Assembly (NCBI GenBank): GCA_030737835.1
Contig: CM060853.1
Location: 62,001-126,000, forward strand
DNA from: Acorus gramineus
Taxonomy: Eukaryota > Streptophyta > Magnoliopsida > Acorales > Acoraceae
Reading direction: 5' to 3'
Length of the DNA: 64,000 nucleotides
In this document: piece by piece, positions 13,901 to 26,870 of the stretch
How the letters are laid out: every line of letters begins with the position of its first letter
Position numbering within the stretch: the stretch's first letter is position 1
Program-made: the position numbers and the translations under genes
The notes under the pieces: model-generated
The model's input: the letters and a program-made list of their open reading frames with translations, nothing else
What the model was told of the DNA's origin: nothing
Databases searched by the model: none

Positions 13901-16823
13901 TTTATGAAATCTACTGATAGAATTGAATTTTTAAGAAAGAGATTTTTGTACGGCGCTTGATTTATTCATGAGCACATATAATATAATAATTAAAATAATT
14001 TTTCAGATATCATGTTTTGAGTAATAATTAAATTACTTCAAATAAGGCGTATTCTTAATTTTAAAACTAATTGGAAGTAAAAGCATGAATTATTGGATAA
14101 TCTAAGGGCGGTTGGATTTGACCCCTCCATGCAAACTCCCACATGTTTTAATGTTTTTGAAAAAATATCTTCTTATAATAAAACATATACATTTATAAAT
14201 AATATAATAAAAGTATCTATTCAAATGAGTTGTTTAATTATATTCACTCAAAAAAATAAAAAATTAAATGTTTCATCTACACACTTTGTTAGCAGAATGG
14301 GACTTCATAAGAGGTTATTACATATAATGGTTGCATGTAACTAGATAACACTCTAAATAATTTTTTTTTGGCTTCTGTCTGAATATTGCTATTCCTAATT
14401 TAATATCTATAAAAATATCAAATACAAATTGGAATAATAATCTTGGCTGAACAAGTTTTGGGGAAAATTTGTCCATGCGTCCTTTAGAATCATTATACTC
14501 ATGATAAAAATGGAAACTATATTTGCTCTTGGTCTTTATAAATAAAGCCTTCATGTTTCTACCTTTTTTTAAATTGGTGTTTCTACCTCTCTTGCCAAAT
14601 TCTATGGAGCCAACTCAACCATTAGAGAGTTAAAACTTACTTAAAACGTGTAAAACATTTTTATACCTCCTTTTCAAATACAAAGTAATCTTAATTATCA
14701 CTTTTCAAGAAAAAGGAAAGAAAGTCCTTAGAAATAGAAATATAATGAATATTGACTAAGGTAAGAGAAAATAGCATATACACAATAATTTGTATTCCAC
14801 CCTACTGTTTTAAATAAAAGGTGTGTTTTGGCTCATCATTTTGAACATGCCTTCATTTGTAAGAACACGTGCTTACATATAAACACAAATTATTTTTTTC
14901 TGTTAAGTAATATGGAATTAAACTGCATCACTTGCCTCACTTTTAGTCTATCCGGCAAGTAGTTAGAACCATCCAATACCATGAAACAAATTATCTCTAA
15001 AATTAAATCTAACATTTCATGTTTATTATATTAAGGTCTCATTTGCATGTGAGATTGAAAAAGGTGATTCTTACTTTTTAAACTCAACTTTTATATCATA
15101 GTATTCATAGCTTTTCAAAAGTTATACTGAAAAAGCATTCACGTGAGTTTTAGAAAACGGAATGTGTTTGGATCCATGTTTACCTTTTTTGATGTTTTGA
15201 AATGTAGTATCAGCCTAAACACAAATAAAAAAAGTTAGGTCTAAATAAGACATATATTGTTCTTTATACATACTATTTCCTATACAAAAAAATTATGGTT
15301 AAAAGTCTTGAAGCCAATGAAGGACAAAACTAATTAAAAATTTCTTGTCGACTCCTAGAACGTTATAATAGCTCTAAGATTGTTTTGGACAAGAACAGAT
15401 AATCCATTGAAATAGTTTATCACACATAATCAAATCATAAAACATACATGTATATACAATCTAGAATAAAGTACATCCAGTCTTATTTTTAATCTCATTT
15501 TTAAGCTTCATATATATCATTATTTTAAAAATACGATAATTAAGAGACCTTTAGAAAAAAAAAATTATATACCTTTTATATAAAAGTATGACTAAAAGTA
15601 TTATAACTAAAAGGGAGGCTGAATATATCTAAGATCAGAATGCCTAACCAGCCTAACCAGTCAGTGCAATCACTGGTAGGGCCAAGAAATCAGGGCTGCA
15701 GACACCCTTAAAATGACAATGAGTGTCATGACTCCTGATTGTACCACTGCCTGTGTTGCATGGAGAGTAGTGAAATATTTCCTGCATCTTTCAAGGCATG
15801 CATGTTCCTTTACAGAGAGTATACATGTATCGACAACGTACCCTCCAGTGAAATCATTATCAAATTAAAGATATTTTATATCCTTTCCTGTTATATCTCC
15901 TTCGGATAAATAGAGCTACAAGGGAACAAAAGGAATGGCTAAGGGTATATTTGGATATGGTTAAAAAAACTGGGATTCTTATAATCCTGCGGTTCTTTCA
16001 AAAGCGAATAGCATTTTTGAGATTTTGAAATACATAATCGACTCAAAAGCGGATTCAATTACACTGTTTTAGAAGTACTCGTTAAAACTATTGGATAAGT
16101 CTCTACTTAGATATTTAAGTCATGTTTTTTATATGAAGATATATGGTGGAAAAAGTGAGGGTAAATCAAAATAGAGGTTTTTTTTCTATCTAAATGTTAG
16201 AATATTTATCTTTTTTATTTAAATTTTGACAAATGAAAAAAAAAAATGAATGAGCTTTATCTAAAATTAAGATAATCGATCTATTCTTAAAATCCCATTC
16301 TCAAACTGACTATCTTGAGTACTAGATTTATATTTGTTATGCCTTTTTTTTTTTTAACACGTGCATATATAAGATACTTAACACAGGAAATGAAAACTGA
16401 GGGAAATAATAATGCATTTTGAACAAAGATATGTGTACTCTTATTTTTATTCTTATTTTTAATATATGCGATATATAATTTTGTATGAGAGTACGTATAT
16501 AATGAATATACTTAGAGTATATTCAGCTAACACTTTTTAATGTTATGTAGCCTTTTCATAATTGCATGATTATATTATAATTAATTACTAAATATTATTA
16601 CATAATAAAAATATGTATGAAAAATAATTGGATGGCCAACCAATTAATTCATGGCATTCAAAAGTTTTATAGACAATTAAAGTAGAACAATTTTATGTAT
16701 GGAAGACTAAAAATATTGGAAATTAAACTAAATTTTAACTGAGGCCAATGTAAGACTAAAATATAGCCTCGCCCAGCCAACTCTTACATGCTCAACCCAT
16801 GTTTTATATTTTGTTTTTATCAA
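10927..16823. other. Intergenic AT-rich block with no supported gene
   Basis: No frame shows protein-family motifs. An imperfect tandem repeat of about 75 bp built around ATAAATCAGTAAA lies near 13240-13330. A slightly GC-richer island at 11880-12360 has only short frames. A stem-loop-capable, less AT-rich segment lies at about 15660-15760. The remainder looks like decayed repeat DNA. Confidence 0.5.
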
Positions 16824-18118
16824 TAATGGTTTTTGGGTCCCAATTCCTAGACCCCATCAGGTGACAAGTTTAAATTACCCATATTACCCCCCCTAACTAA
16901 TCGGATTGAGCTTTCCATAACCGCCCCCATTAATCCCGAGGTGGTTATGATTTGAGAGATTCTTTCTCTTTTGAAGATATCAATTCAATTGCACGACAAA
17001 AAAAATCACAATTTACCATTTCTTGATACACAATGATCGGTTGAAACGAAAACAAATATATCAATTTCATTTTTTTTATTCAGATTTGTTCGGTGGAGAA
17101 GAAAAGAATTACACGATTTTTTTTTTGTGCGAACTGATTGTAGTGCAAACAATGGTGATCCATCCAGGTTAAGCTTTTTTGGACCCCCAAAAAAATCACG
17201 ATTTACAATTTTTAGTTTCAGATTGATCAGTAGAACTGAAAACAAATATCAAATTCAGATGCATGTATTTGAATGCGATATTTGTTTCAGATTTTCAAAT
17301 ACATGTATCTGAATGCTGTATTCGTTATATCATTTATTTTTCAGACTCAGAAAATGAACAATGTGCACAAGAAAACCTAAAACAAATGAACAATGTTAAA
17401 TATTTTTTCTCAAATCTAGATACACTAGAAAACCTAACAAATGAACAATGTCAAATATTATTTTTCTCAAACCTAGATAAACAAATAATTATTTTGGATT
17501 TCAGATACATTCAGATACATGTATCTGAAACATATATTCTTTAAATGGATTTCAGATACACTCAGATGAACAGATGAACAATATGTGGAGGGAACTTTGA
17601 CGATTAAAACATTTCATGTTTAATTTTTTAAATTACTGATTTCATTTTTCAAGAAGTGCAAAAATGTCTTCTAATGGTCTTGTTTATGTCGCAAAAAAAA
17701 AAAAAAAAGAGACGGGGAGGTTTCATTGTGGGAAGAAATCTAATTTTTTTTCTTCCCCATTGTTTATGATTGTTTGGGGATGAAAATCATATGATATGAA
17801 CTCTTGATCGCCGGAATTTTTTTTATTTTTTGTTCTTCTGGATTCGCCAAATTCGAAAACCCTAGGTCATAATTTTTTTTTTGAAATTTGTTCAATCGGG
17901 GAAGTTTCAATGATGCCGCATTTTTAGGGATTTTTTTCTGAGGAATTAATGATGGTATAATTAGTTGAAACCAATTTTTTAAAACCTCTGAGAGGTAGTA
18001 ATGTTATTGTCTTTTTTATTGTCTGAAAAAGTCAACAGGGAACCAATAGGAGAATGCCACCTATTGGGGCTCATCAATGGGTCTAATTTCTGGGGCCCAG
18101 GTAGCAGCACTATTTTTT
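16824..18118. mobile_element. Non-autonomous element with GGGTCCC/GGGGCCC ends
   Basis: The left end (AATAATGGTTTTTGGGTCCC, with a following CTAGACCCCATCA) is an imperfect inverted match to the right end (TGGGTCTAATTTCTGGGGCC, CAGGTAGCAGCACTATT). Ends of the same kind bound a segment at about 47575-48920, so this appears to be a family. The interior has tandem copies of a unit of about 70 bp (GAAAACCTAA...CTCAAA, 17340-17480) and repeats of CAGATACAT. T-rich flanks make the TSD uncertain. Confidence 0.5.
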
Positions 18119-19339
18119 TATATTACTTAATGATATATATTATGATATTTATATTTTATATTTATAAATTACATTTTATACATAAAATATATTCCTAACA
18201 AACTAGATATCAACCTAACAAATTAATAACAAATCAAATATTATCTTAACAAACTAAATCTCAATCTAACAAACCAAATCAAACTCATGCCCATTTAGAA
18301 ACGGGTTTGGACAGCTTTTGGGTTTGCAGGAAGATACTTTTCCCAAACCCATTTTCAAGCAAAAAAAAATGGGGCCAAAAGCTGCAAACAGATGTTTGTG
18401 AAAAAGTGTTCAAAATCTAAGTTTTCAAGAGGTTGATAGGCAGCTTCCTGCAAAATCAATTTTAAATCCAGCTTTTGCCTAAAATTAGTTTTGTAATCGT
18501 GCAATCAAACGCAACCTCAATAATCTTATAAATTTTAACAATTCTAAATTTTAAAATTCAAATATTATCTTAAGAATTAATTTAATGTCAGTTGAACAAT
18601 AAAGAAACATTTATATTCATAAAACAACTCTTCTAATTTTTTTCTAGCAACAACTCTTCCTATTTTTATGACAATATATTTGGTTATTACAATTATAAAA
18701 TTTGTTAATATACGATGTAGGATGAGTTTATATCTCATTTTTATTCTTACAAAATCAAAATACTAAACTTTAATTACATTTCATTTTTTTCTTTTCTTCT
18801 TCGTGTATATGTCTTTTGAATATCAAATTATTTGATATATAAATAATTGCGTTAAATATAAGAACAAAAAACTTTCATATAAATATTTTATATATGCTAT
18901 ATATCCCATCCCAAAGCTATTGTCTTAGATCCGCCCTTGACTACTGGTTCATCCTTGGTGTATTTTGAGAATATATTTGACCTTCATTAATCTATAAAAT
19001 TAAATCCATTATGATGATCAATGAAATTATGAAAATACTAAATGACTTTAGTGTTTAATGGATTACAAAAATACTAAAGGTGTGCAAGGCAAGGCTTATT
19101 CATCCATGTATGATTAATGGATTATGAATGTAAATTCATGTATCCACACATAACTCATGGATTAATGAAAATAATAAGAATTCTAATAGTCTTTTATAAG
19201 AAGACCAAAAGATGATATAATGATGTCTAAATATGGTGAGGTCCCAAATCATACTCTCTCACTCATACATTCCCAACCTGTGCAAAGAATTTATACGCCA
19301 CGCTTGCTACCCATCAAACTAGGTGAGAGTAGTGACTTT
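18119..19339. other. Intergenic stretch with no supported gene
   Basis: AT-rich DNA. A segment at about 18295-18520 starts with ACGGGTTTGGACAGC and may be a decayed MITE. The region ends at the ACTTT target site of the solo LTR. Confidence 0.4.
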
Positions 19340-20273
19340 TGTTGGTTTTTTTAAATGTTTTTCAAATAATAAAGTTTTAAAATTCTATGTTTAATATGAA
19401 AAAATATATTAATATATTTGGACTCCAAACTTGATCCCTCACATCCTTTCAAATAATCACCAATTAGCTAAGTATATGGCTTGATTTAATATGGACAAGG
19501 GCTATAAGAATATAGATGTGAATTTGGCATGTAAATATGGACTTGGCATGATTAATGTATTTTGGTGGAGTAAGTACATTGGATTTTATTAATTGTTAAT
19601 TCGTGTATTAACTTTGTAAGGTTCATGTGTGTAGTATTTCTATGATAATCCTAGGTTGGAATGAACCACATTTATGACAATGAATATGCATATGTGAATT
19701 CTAAGGATACCTAGGTGAATGAACCTTTGCACTGAAAAGTGAAGAGTCCCATACATGTACTTTGAATTTGCCACCATCATTGATTATGGAACAATAAACC
19801 ATGCATAAAATAATTACAAGTTCATTATTTTTTAACTAATGTGTACCTTGAATAGAGAGGACTCTTGGACAATCTAGAGGCCTATATAAAGGGACCCATG
19901 CATGCCATTTTTTCCATCCAAGTCATAAGTTATGTATCTACTCATAGAAAGAGAGAGAGAGTCTCTTGTGAGAGTTTGTGAGAGATAGCCCTAATGTCCT
20001 ATTATTCCAATAGCCCAAGTGCTTTTGTGGTGATAGAGTTCTTAATCAGTTTCTGATTCTACCTGAGCGTGCACTCTGTGTGGGCTTGCTAGATTCTGGA
20101 GGCAGTTCGATTCGAGGCTACTGCACTGGAAAGAGCCGAGTAACACCTTAAGCGTCGCAGTGAGCTTTGCCCATCCATTCATCTCTCACTCTTCATTCTC
20201 TGCATTGTTTTAGTTTTTTTTTTTATTGAATTTATTATATATTTTCACCTCATTATTGTCCAATTCCCTAACA
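19340..20273 (+). mobile_element. Solo LTR (934 bp) with a 5-bp target duplication
   Basis: The segment starts TGTTGG and ends CTAACA, and ACTTT lies immediately on both sides (19335-19339 and 20274-20278). Inside is a TATA-type promoter (CCTATATAAAGGG, near 19881-19893), followed by a GC-richer transcribed part. There is no second LTR and no internal gag-pol, so this is the product of LTR-LTR recombination. A diverged copy lies at 23938-24748. The lineage is not assigned. Confidence 0.85.
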
Positions 20274-21599
20274 ACTTTGAAATTCTCACTTAAAGTAGAT
20301 CAAGTCCTAAGTTATCTTGGTACACCACTCACCTTGTTATTACGTAACAAGGTAAGTAGTAGTTTGTTAATTTCACTGTAAAATTTTCACTGTGGTGGTA
20401 AAATTAAAATAGAAACTTGAAATTATATTCCGCATAATGATAGATTGAAGTTTAACATATTTGACCATACAAAGGTTCATTGCTTTTATGGTGGTAAAAT
20501 TAAAAATTAAAAAATGGGACTGTAGCAAAGCTCATGTTTACTGGGTTTGTTTTTAATGGGAGACTGAGAGACTTTAAACCCCGTTTGGAGTGTGATAAAA
20601 GGTTATTCGTCATTGATAGCTATACTAAAATAAATAACAATCCATGTTGAATAAGTAAATTTTTGTTTAGTTGATTTTTCTGTTATTCTCATTGGAAAAT
20701 ATAAAAATGATCTTTTTGTTGTTTGGTGGATAAAGTAATGATAAGTGGTAGATAAGAGATGGATAAGAATTTATAACTTTTTAAATAACAATTATACCCT
20801 CACATAAATTATTTGTGTTTGGGAATAAGTAAGAAAGATGTATGTGTAATATGATAGATTTGACAGTTTTTAGAATGTGTGCAGAGAGTATTAGGGGAGA
20901 TAATTTTTTTTAAATGAAGGGAATGATATTTTTATCCATTGGCACAATAAGCCCTGATAAGCAATTCCAGTTTTTTTTTACAATAGTTATCAGACTTTAT
21001 CCTTACTTGTCTAGACATAATTATCAAGGTTTATACCTTGCTCATGTAAGTGAATTTACATGAAAAATAACATTACAATATGCAAGCTTATATCATTATA
21101 TGTAACTTGATTGTTCGAGAAAAAAAGAAGAAGATTGTGGTGGATAAATCTGTCTCTTAATTACGATCCTTCTCTTTTCTTTTTTTCTTTGATAATTGTT
21201 TGATGATCAAAAATAATATTTTATAGATGTTCCCAATATGTCTTCGTCATGAAAGACTTATTATGATAACGAAAATGATACTGGTCAATATACTAATATC
21301 AAAGTCAATATACTAATATCTAAAATTTATCAAAATATTTACTTATAGTCTCCCTCAACTCCTATTTTCAATAAATAAAATATCAATTTAATCACATGAA
21401 AATTTATACATTAGAGGGCCATTTTCCCTCCTAAAAAAGGCAATTAAAAAATTCAATAACCCAAAATTTGACCAAATATTAGACCTAAAACCAATAAGAA
21501 AATGACAACACACATGTTCAGAGATGATAGAATGATACGTCATCTTTTCATTTGTTTAAAATTTGATCACAAATGGGATCACTAGAACAACTCTAATAA

Positions 21600-21932
21600 A
21601 AAATTTGGACTAAGGCCCTTTTTATGGTCCAAAACGCAGAAGACACATGTTTTTATTTATTTTTTAAATAGTAATCATCGTCTAATAATATATATGCTTT
21701 GTTTAAAAGTGTATATTGCTCCATTTTAAATTGAATGAACCCGTTTTTAGTAAGTATAAGAAAAATTTGTTTAAAAGTGTATATTGTTCAATTTTAAATT
21801 GAATGAACCCGTTTTTAATAAGTATAAGAAAAAATTTAACAATGTATAACATCAATATGCTTCCCTGGATTTCCAATGGTACATATAAGACTGTTTTTGA
21901 GACTGTAAAAAAAATTGAGTATAACATTGTCC
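21600..21932. mobile_element. MITE family copy with internal 68-bp tandem duplication
   Basis: It shares GAATGAACCCGTTTTTAGTAA, AGTATAAGAAAA and the terminal motif CTGTAAAAAAAATTGAGTATAACA with copies at 26213-26495 and 46380-46615. In this copy a 68-bp unit beginning GTTTAAAAGTGTATATTG is tandemly doubled (21701 and 21769). No coding capacity is seen. Confidence 0.55.
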
Positions 21933-22674
21933 CAAAAGAAAAACACTTTTATTATATTACCACCAAACCTGACAACAAAAACACTATAAATTAAAAAAAT
22001 CCATTACAACCTTAAAGAGTGCATTAAAAAAAATCTCTTCAACAATAAAGGATGGGCCGTTCCATGTTTAGCTTGCATAAGAGCCGACAAGGTATGGTTA
22101 AGCCAAATAAAAAAGAATTATTAATTAACAGACCAAGGTCTGGCAGTCTCCATAAAAAGAAAGCACTTCATAACCCCTTTTTGTGTTATATATATATATA
22201 TATATATTTATTTTTTTCTTTAAAAGAGTCCCACAATCAAGACGACATTGTTCTCACCTTTTCATTGTACTTTTTATTTTGTTTAGGGTTTCCAAAAACA
22301 CCTGCTTTAATTTGTTTAAGTTTTTATTCAATCGGAGGCTCGAAGTCGTTACATGGTCATATGTATGTAATTATATATAATATATTTATGAGGGCCATAT
22401 CTATATCTATTTATTTACTTATATGGCAGAAGAGGCCGACCATTTTGATGGCTGTTTCAGGGAACCAAGGCCACACGAATGGAAAGTGATAAGTGTTCCG
22501 TGTAGATAGGAAAATGATAAATCTAGCCATGTGTGCAATCATGTTCATAATTCTCATCATTTTTTTTTAAATATGCGTTTATTTATTAAAGTACATATTA
22601 TTATAAATCCAAAATTATATACTAAGATATATTAATATATATTTTTTTAAAAAAAATAATAATAATAATTTTCA

Positions 22675-22850
22675 TTTGTACACGGTGATAGCATGTGCCC
22701 AAGTTCCATAGATTTGCATTGGCTAGTCTCGCTATCTCAATCATGATTTTCCTACCCTCTAAAGTAAAGGAAAGGTCCTTCCCTTTTGGACCAGTTGTGG
22801 ACGAGGAGGGACTCGAACCCCTCACTTTTTAGGCAAGCATTCTTGTTGAT
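22675..22850 (-). pseudogene. Probable plastid DNA insertion: trnR-ACG 3' end plus downstream spacer
   Basis: On the minus strand the T-arm and acceptor end of a tRNA can be read (GGGGTTCGAGTCCCTCCTCG, then TCCA). Next come CAACTGGTCCAAAAGGGAAG and GGGTAGGAAAATCATGAT. I recognise this order as the sequence downstream of plastid trnR-ACG in the inverted repeat, remembered as ...CGCCCACAACCGGCCCAAAAGG. Most differences from that memory are C to T, the pattern left by deamination of methylated cytosine in nuclear plastid insertions. The 5' half of the tRNA is missing, so it is non-functional. Confidence 0.65.
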
Positions 22851-23937
22851 TCTCATCATTACATTCTCATCTCTTTTTTTCGAGCATGTCCAGAGAGCAG
22901 GGGATCCTTGGCTAAAACTTTTATTTGGTTTTTCAACTCATTACTTAAAAGTTGTTCTTTTCTCTTCATTGTTAGAATCTCAATGACCATATAAGTTTTC
23001 ATCAGTTAGACTGATAGCAAAGTAGTATAGTGAGTGAAATGTAAGAACTATTGCAGTGTATAAACCATTGGCTGAACGGTGCTGCAAAACAGACTGAGTG
23101 CATCAACACTCCTGTAGAATTGCATATTCACAAGGAAAATGATAACCTCGTCTATAATCCCAATCATTTTGATTTTTTTTAGAGTGTATACTCGCCTAAT
23201 GAAATCCATACTATTAAGAAAGGTGAAATATATACCTAGATTAATCAGTACATTTTATTTCCTGAAAAATTTAAATTTTAATTTTTCATACTCTGTAATA
23301 GTAGAGTATGTATTGTATAAGACTAATATACACTCTACTGGTGGAGTTTATAGTCTTATAGGCGGCTGGGGGATGTCTATAGACTGTACATGAGATTGCA
23401 AAGCAGACTCTAAATGTATCGACTCCCTATTTGGCAAACATGGTTTTGATTATCCACGTGACTACATGCAATTTGCAATATTGGTTACATATATATATGA
23501 ATGAAAGTCATCTATGCCCAAAAGGTACATGCATTTACAATTCAATAAAACATATACTTTATTTTTTTGTTAGAACACATGCAGGGGCACAAATACATAA
23601 CTTAATTTTGGAATAGATTGAAAACTTTATTCGAGGCTCACAAGAAAACTAAATTAATTTTTAAAAGAAGTTTATCGTCTTTTTCAAATATATACTAAAA
23701 ATGACATTAATATATTGAAAAAATATATATAATAATATACCATTGAAATTGAAACTTGTGAGGTTTCAAAGAATAAAAATAATTTATTATAGAGCTGTGT
23801 AGGGAATTATTCAATCAGATTTTTTCTTTTCTTTTTAAAAAGGTAGACACATGCCACCATCACTTACGAGTAAAAAGAAAACTGGCGAACGGAGCCAAAG
23901 ACTAAGTCATCATAGACGGAGTATTTACCATGAACAT

Positions 23938-24748
23938 TGTTGATTTTTTAAATGTTTTTTTAAAACTAAAGTTTTAAAATTTTATGTTTATTATGAAAAA
24001 TATATTAATATATTTTGACTCCAAACTTTAATCTCTTATATGTTTTGAATAATCACATATTATCTAAAGTGTAGTGCATAATCCATATGTAAAGCATTGA
24101 ATATGAATGATTCATGTATCTAGGATTTCTATAATAAACCTAAGGTTGAATGAATCTTATTTAAGACACTAAATATGCAAGGTTTTTATTCTAATGATGC
24201 ACCTAGGTTAGATACATGAATTGACAATAAAATAGTTCATTATGTATTTTGAATTTGCCATTTCCATTAAATATGAAATAATGAACCATGCATGAAATAT
24301 TTATAAGTATATTATTCCTAATTGATTGGATACCTTGAATTTGGATGGACTCTTGGGTTGTCTAAAGGCCTATATAAAGGGTCTCATGTATACCTTCCAT
24401 CCATCCAAATCACAAAGGGTGCATCCACTCAGAGAGAAAGAGAGAGTCTCTTGTGAGAGTTTTGAGAGATAGCCCATGTCCTATTAGTCTAATAGCCCGA
24501 GTACTTTTGTGGTGATAAAATTCTGTGTCAATTTCTGATTCCATTTGAGTGTGCACTCTGTATAGGCTTGTTGGATCATGAGGCTGCTTTGGTTAAAGAC
24601 TTCTGCACTGGGAGAAGCCAAATAATGCCTTAAGCGTCGCAGCGGACTTTGTCCATCCATTCATCTTTCGCTCCTCCTTCTCTCTATTGTTTTAGTATTT
24701 TTATTTTGCTAATGTATTTTCACCTTATTTTCATCTAATCCCATAACA
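23938..24748 (+). mobile_element. Second, older solo LTR of the same family (811 bp)
   Basis: It starts TGTTGA and ends CATAACA. It follows the solo LTR at 19340-20273 along its whole length, including GACTCCAAACTT, GGCCTATATAAAGGG, GAGAGTCTCTTGTGAGAG and CTTAAGCGTCGCAG. The flanks AACAT and GACAC match at only three of five positions, so the TSD has decayed or the copy arose by recombination between elements. No internal domain remains. Confidence 0.8.
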
Positions 24749-24764
24749 GACACCACCACCACTT

Positions 24765-24980
24765 AAACTATGATCTCAATGGTCCCGTCGGACAACGAAA
24801 TCCCCCGCGCCCCCGCAATGAAGCATCCCCAATCACGAATAAAGGAGGCAATCGACTCCCACATATTCTCGACATAAACTCTAGACCCACGGAAGATGGC
24901 CTCATTTCTGTCCACCAAATAGTCTAAACCGTCACCGGAATCACCAAGAGTGGGATGAGTTTGGCCAGCTTTGAAACCCC
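24765..24980 (-). pseudogene. LINE-type reverse transcriptase 3' fragment (zf-RVT region)
   Basis: The minus strand reads RNEAIFRG followed by MWESIASFIRDW, with TIWWTE readable just before it in another frame. This matches the W..RN..IF....(x)n..W..I pattern at the C-terminus of plant LINE reverse transcriptases. An internal stop and a frameshift are visible. It lies directly after the second solo LTR and is a short dead fragment. Confidence 0.5.
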
Positions 24981-25565
24981 CGTCAAATAGTTATCAATCA
25001 AAGCTTTAAAATCGTCTTAACAAAAAAAAAAACTATTATATAAAATATTATAACATATGTAATATGTAACAATAATTTTAAAAATAAAAATAAAAAAAGG
25101 TCTAGTTCACTCATAGTCCCCCATTACATGTTATATTATATGAAAAATACATTACTAAAAAATCAAAGCATGTATGGACTATAAAAACTCAAATTGTCAT
25201 TTGATTATTGAAAGCACAACTCCAATAAAGGGTAGACAAGGAATAACAAAATATTTTATATCTAATCTATATCTAATAATAAAATTAGATAAGACTGTCA
25301 TAATTCTTAAAAAATAATTTGATGTAAAAAAAAAGGAAAAAAAAGAAGAGCAACATGCGGGATCACAACATCCTGAATAAATGGTAGGCTAGTGCCACTT
25401 TGGCCTGAATATATATAGTTTCTTATTCCTCTTGATGAATGAGAACGACATGCGGGGTCATAAATGAGAAAATGTTAGACATAACCCCGTTTATAACCCT
25501 ACTTGCAGTTCTTAAATGGTTTGATTTTTTCTAATTAAGTATCTCTTATTCAAAAGCGATGGAGG

Positions 25566-26020
25566 TATATAACCCTATTTAAGTAGAGGGTTTGTAGTGG
25601 AATAAACTATAATATGCTGGAATAAAATAAAAAAACCTGTTTGCATAGTTGGTATAGACTGGTATTTGGATGCCAATATAAAATAGAATTAGGTGGGGTA
25701 GCAATTTAACCTCCCCCTGTTATTAAGCTATTCCAAACAATAGAAATGGATTTCATTGTTAAATCAATTGTCACCACCTCTTTTAAATCATAAGCTCATA
25801 TGTCACATCATTTTTTCACATGATATAAATTCTTATTCGCATTTTATTCACAACTTATTCATGGTCAACCAAACAACAAAAATTTCATCATTACGTTTTT
25901 CAACGAGAATAACTAGAACATAATCAAACAGAAAATCACTTATTCCACTGGTATAATAATTTATTCCTAGAATAGTCATAGATTCCATAATAGCTCATGT
26001 GTCTATCCAATAAGACTATA
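25566..26020 (-). mobile_element. MITE family copy (GTCCGTTTGGATAGAG family)
   Basis: In reverse orientation it matches the element at 44120-44545, sharing GAATAAGTTATT-, AACGTAATAATAAA- and CTATTCTAGGAATA-type blocks. A third copy lies at 57617-58024. Length is about 450 bp and it is noncoding. The ends are approximate. Confidence 0.55.
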
Positions 26021-26212
26021 GGGACTCCAAATGTAATAAGAATTGTATCTTAACACATTCTTGAACCCTATTGTTGGATGTGGTATTATCAATCATGGGC
26101 CTATTGGATCCCTGATTTAGGTGGACTTCAAACTCATACAGACCAGTCTATGGTCAAGCCCATTCAGCCCACCATAACTCATTTGGCATCTTATAATGTA
26201 GGAAAAGAAAAT

Positions 26213-26495
26213 GTTAGACATAATCATTGACATAATCATTTTTACCGATCAAAACTCAGACTACGCATGTTTTTTTTTTATAATAGTAAACATTATCTAA
26301 TGAGGTATATGCTTTAATAAAAAATATATATAGTTCCATTTTTAGTTGATGAACATATTTTTAGTAAGTATAAGAAAATTTTTTAATGAGGTTTATACAT
26401 CATCAAATGAGGTATATACTCCATTAGATTGCTAATGAAGTATATCAGACGGTATTTTAGACTGTAAAAAAAATTGAGTGTAACAACACCCTTTA
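26213..26495. mobile_element. MITE family copy (TTAGAC...TTGAGTGTAACA)
   Basis: It begins with ATGTTAGACATAATCATT and ends with CTGTAAAAAAAATTGAGTGT followed by AACA. These ends are imperfect inverted repeats. Internal GAGGTATATGC, TTTTTAGTAAGTATAAGAAA and GAGGTATATACT blocks are shared with the copies at 21600 and 46380. No coding capacity is seen. Confidence 0.5.
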
Positions 26496-26693
26496 GGAAA
26501 ATGATAGGCACAGTCATTCAATATGTTTTGAATCTTTTTTAAGGTATATTTTGAAGTATATAATTTTATAGAAAAACAAAAAATATACTTGAATGAATTA
26601 GTTACATACTCTTTTATATCATCCTAGCTTTTTATGTATTAACCTAATATAGTGTATACATATTGTATTTCAGGGTCAGCTCAATTATATATA

Positions 26694-26870
26694 TGGAAAA
26701 TGATATGCCAGGGTTTTTTTTTTTTTTTTTTAATATACATTTGTCCATATGGTTATACAAATTGAAATATATATTGAAATATACGAATGTTTTTTTTCGT
26801 TAAAAATAAATAAAAATTACAGACTATACATTATGATAGAACTCATACATTATAATAACACAATATGCTC
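26694..26870. mobile_element. Partial copy of the inner arm of the 9.1-10.4 kb fold-back element
   Basis: Shared blocks are GAAAATGATATG, AAATTGAAATATATATTGA, ATATACGAATGTTTTTTTT and CATTATGATAGAACTCATAC. Only one arm is present. Confidence 0.5.

Larger units (their letters stand above)
20274..23937. other. Intergenic repeat-rich block with no supported gene
   Basis: A possible MITE starts near 20578 (CCCCGTTTGGAGTG). A MITE-family copy with an internal tandem duplication lies at about 21600-21930, and a plastid-derived fragment at about 22675-22850. A (TA)n run lies at about 22188-22207. The open frames are low-complexity or tandem-repeat artefacts. Confidence 0.5.

Noticed and set aside
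22790..22850. Functional tRNA gene
   Set aside because: Only the T-arm and acceptor 3' strand are recognisable; the 5' half and a proper anticodon arm are missing.
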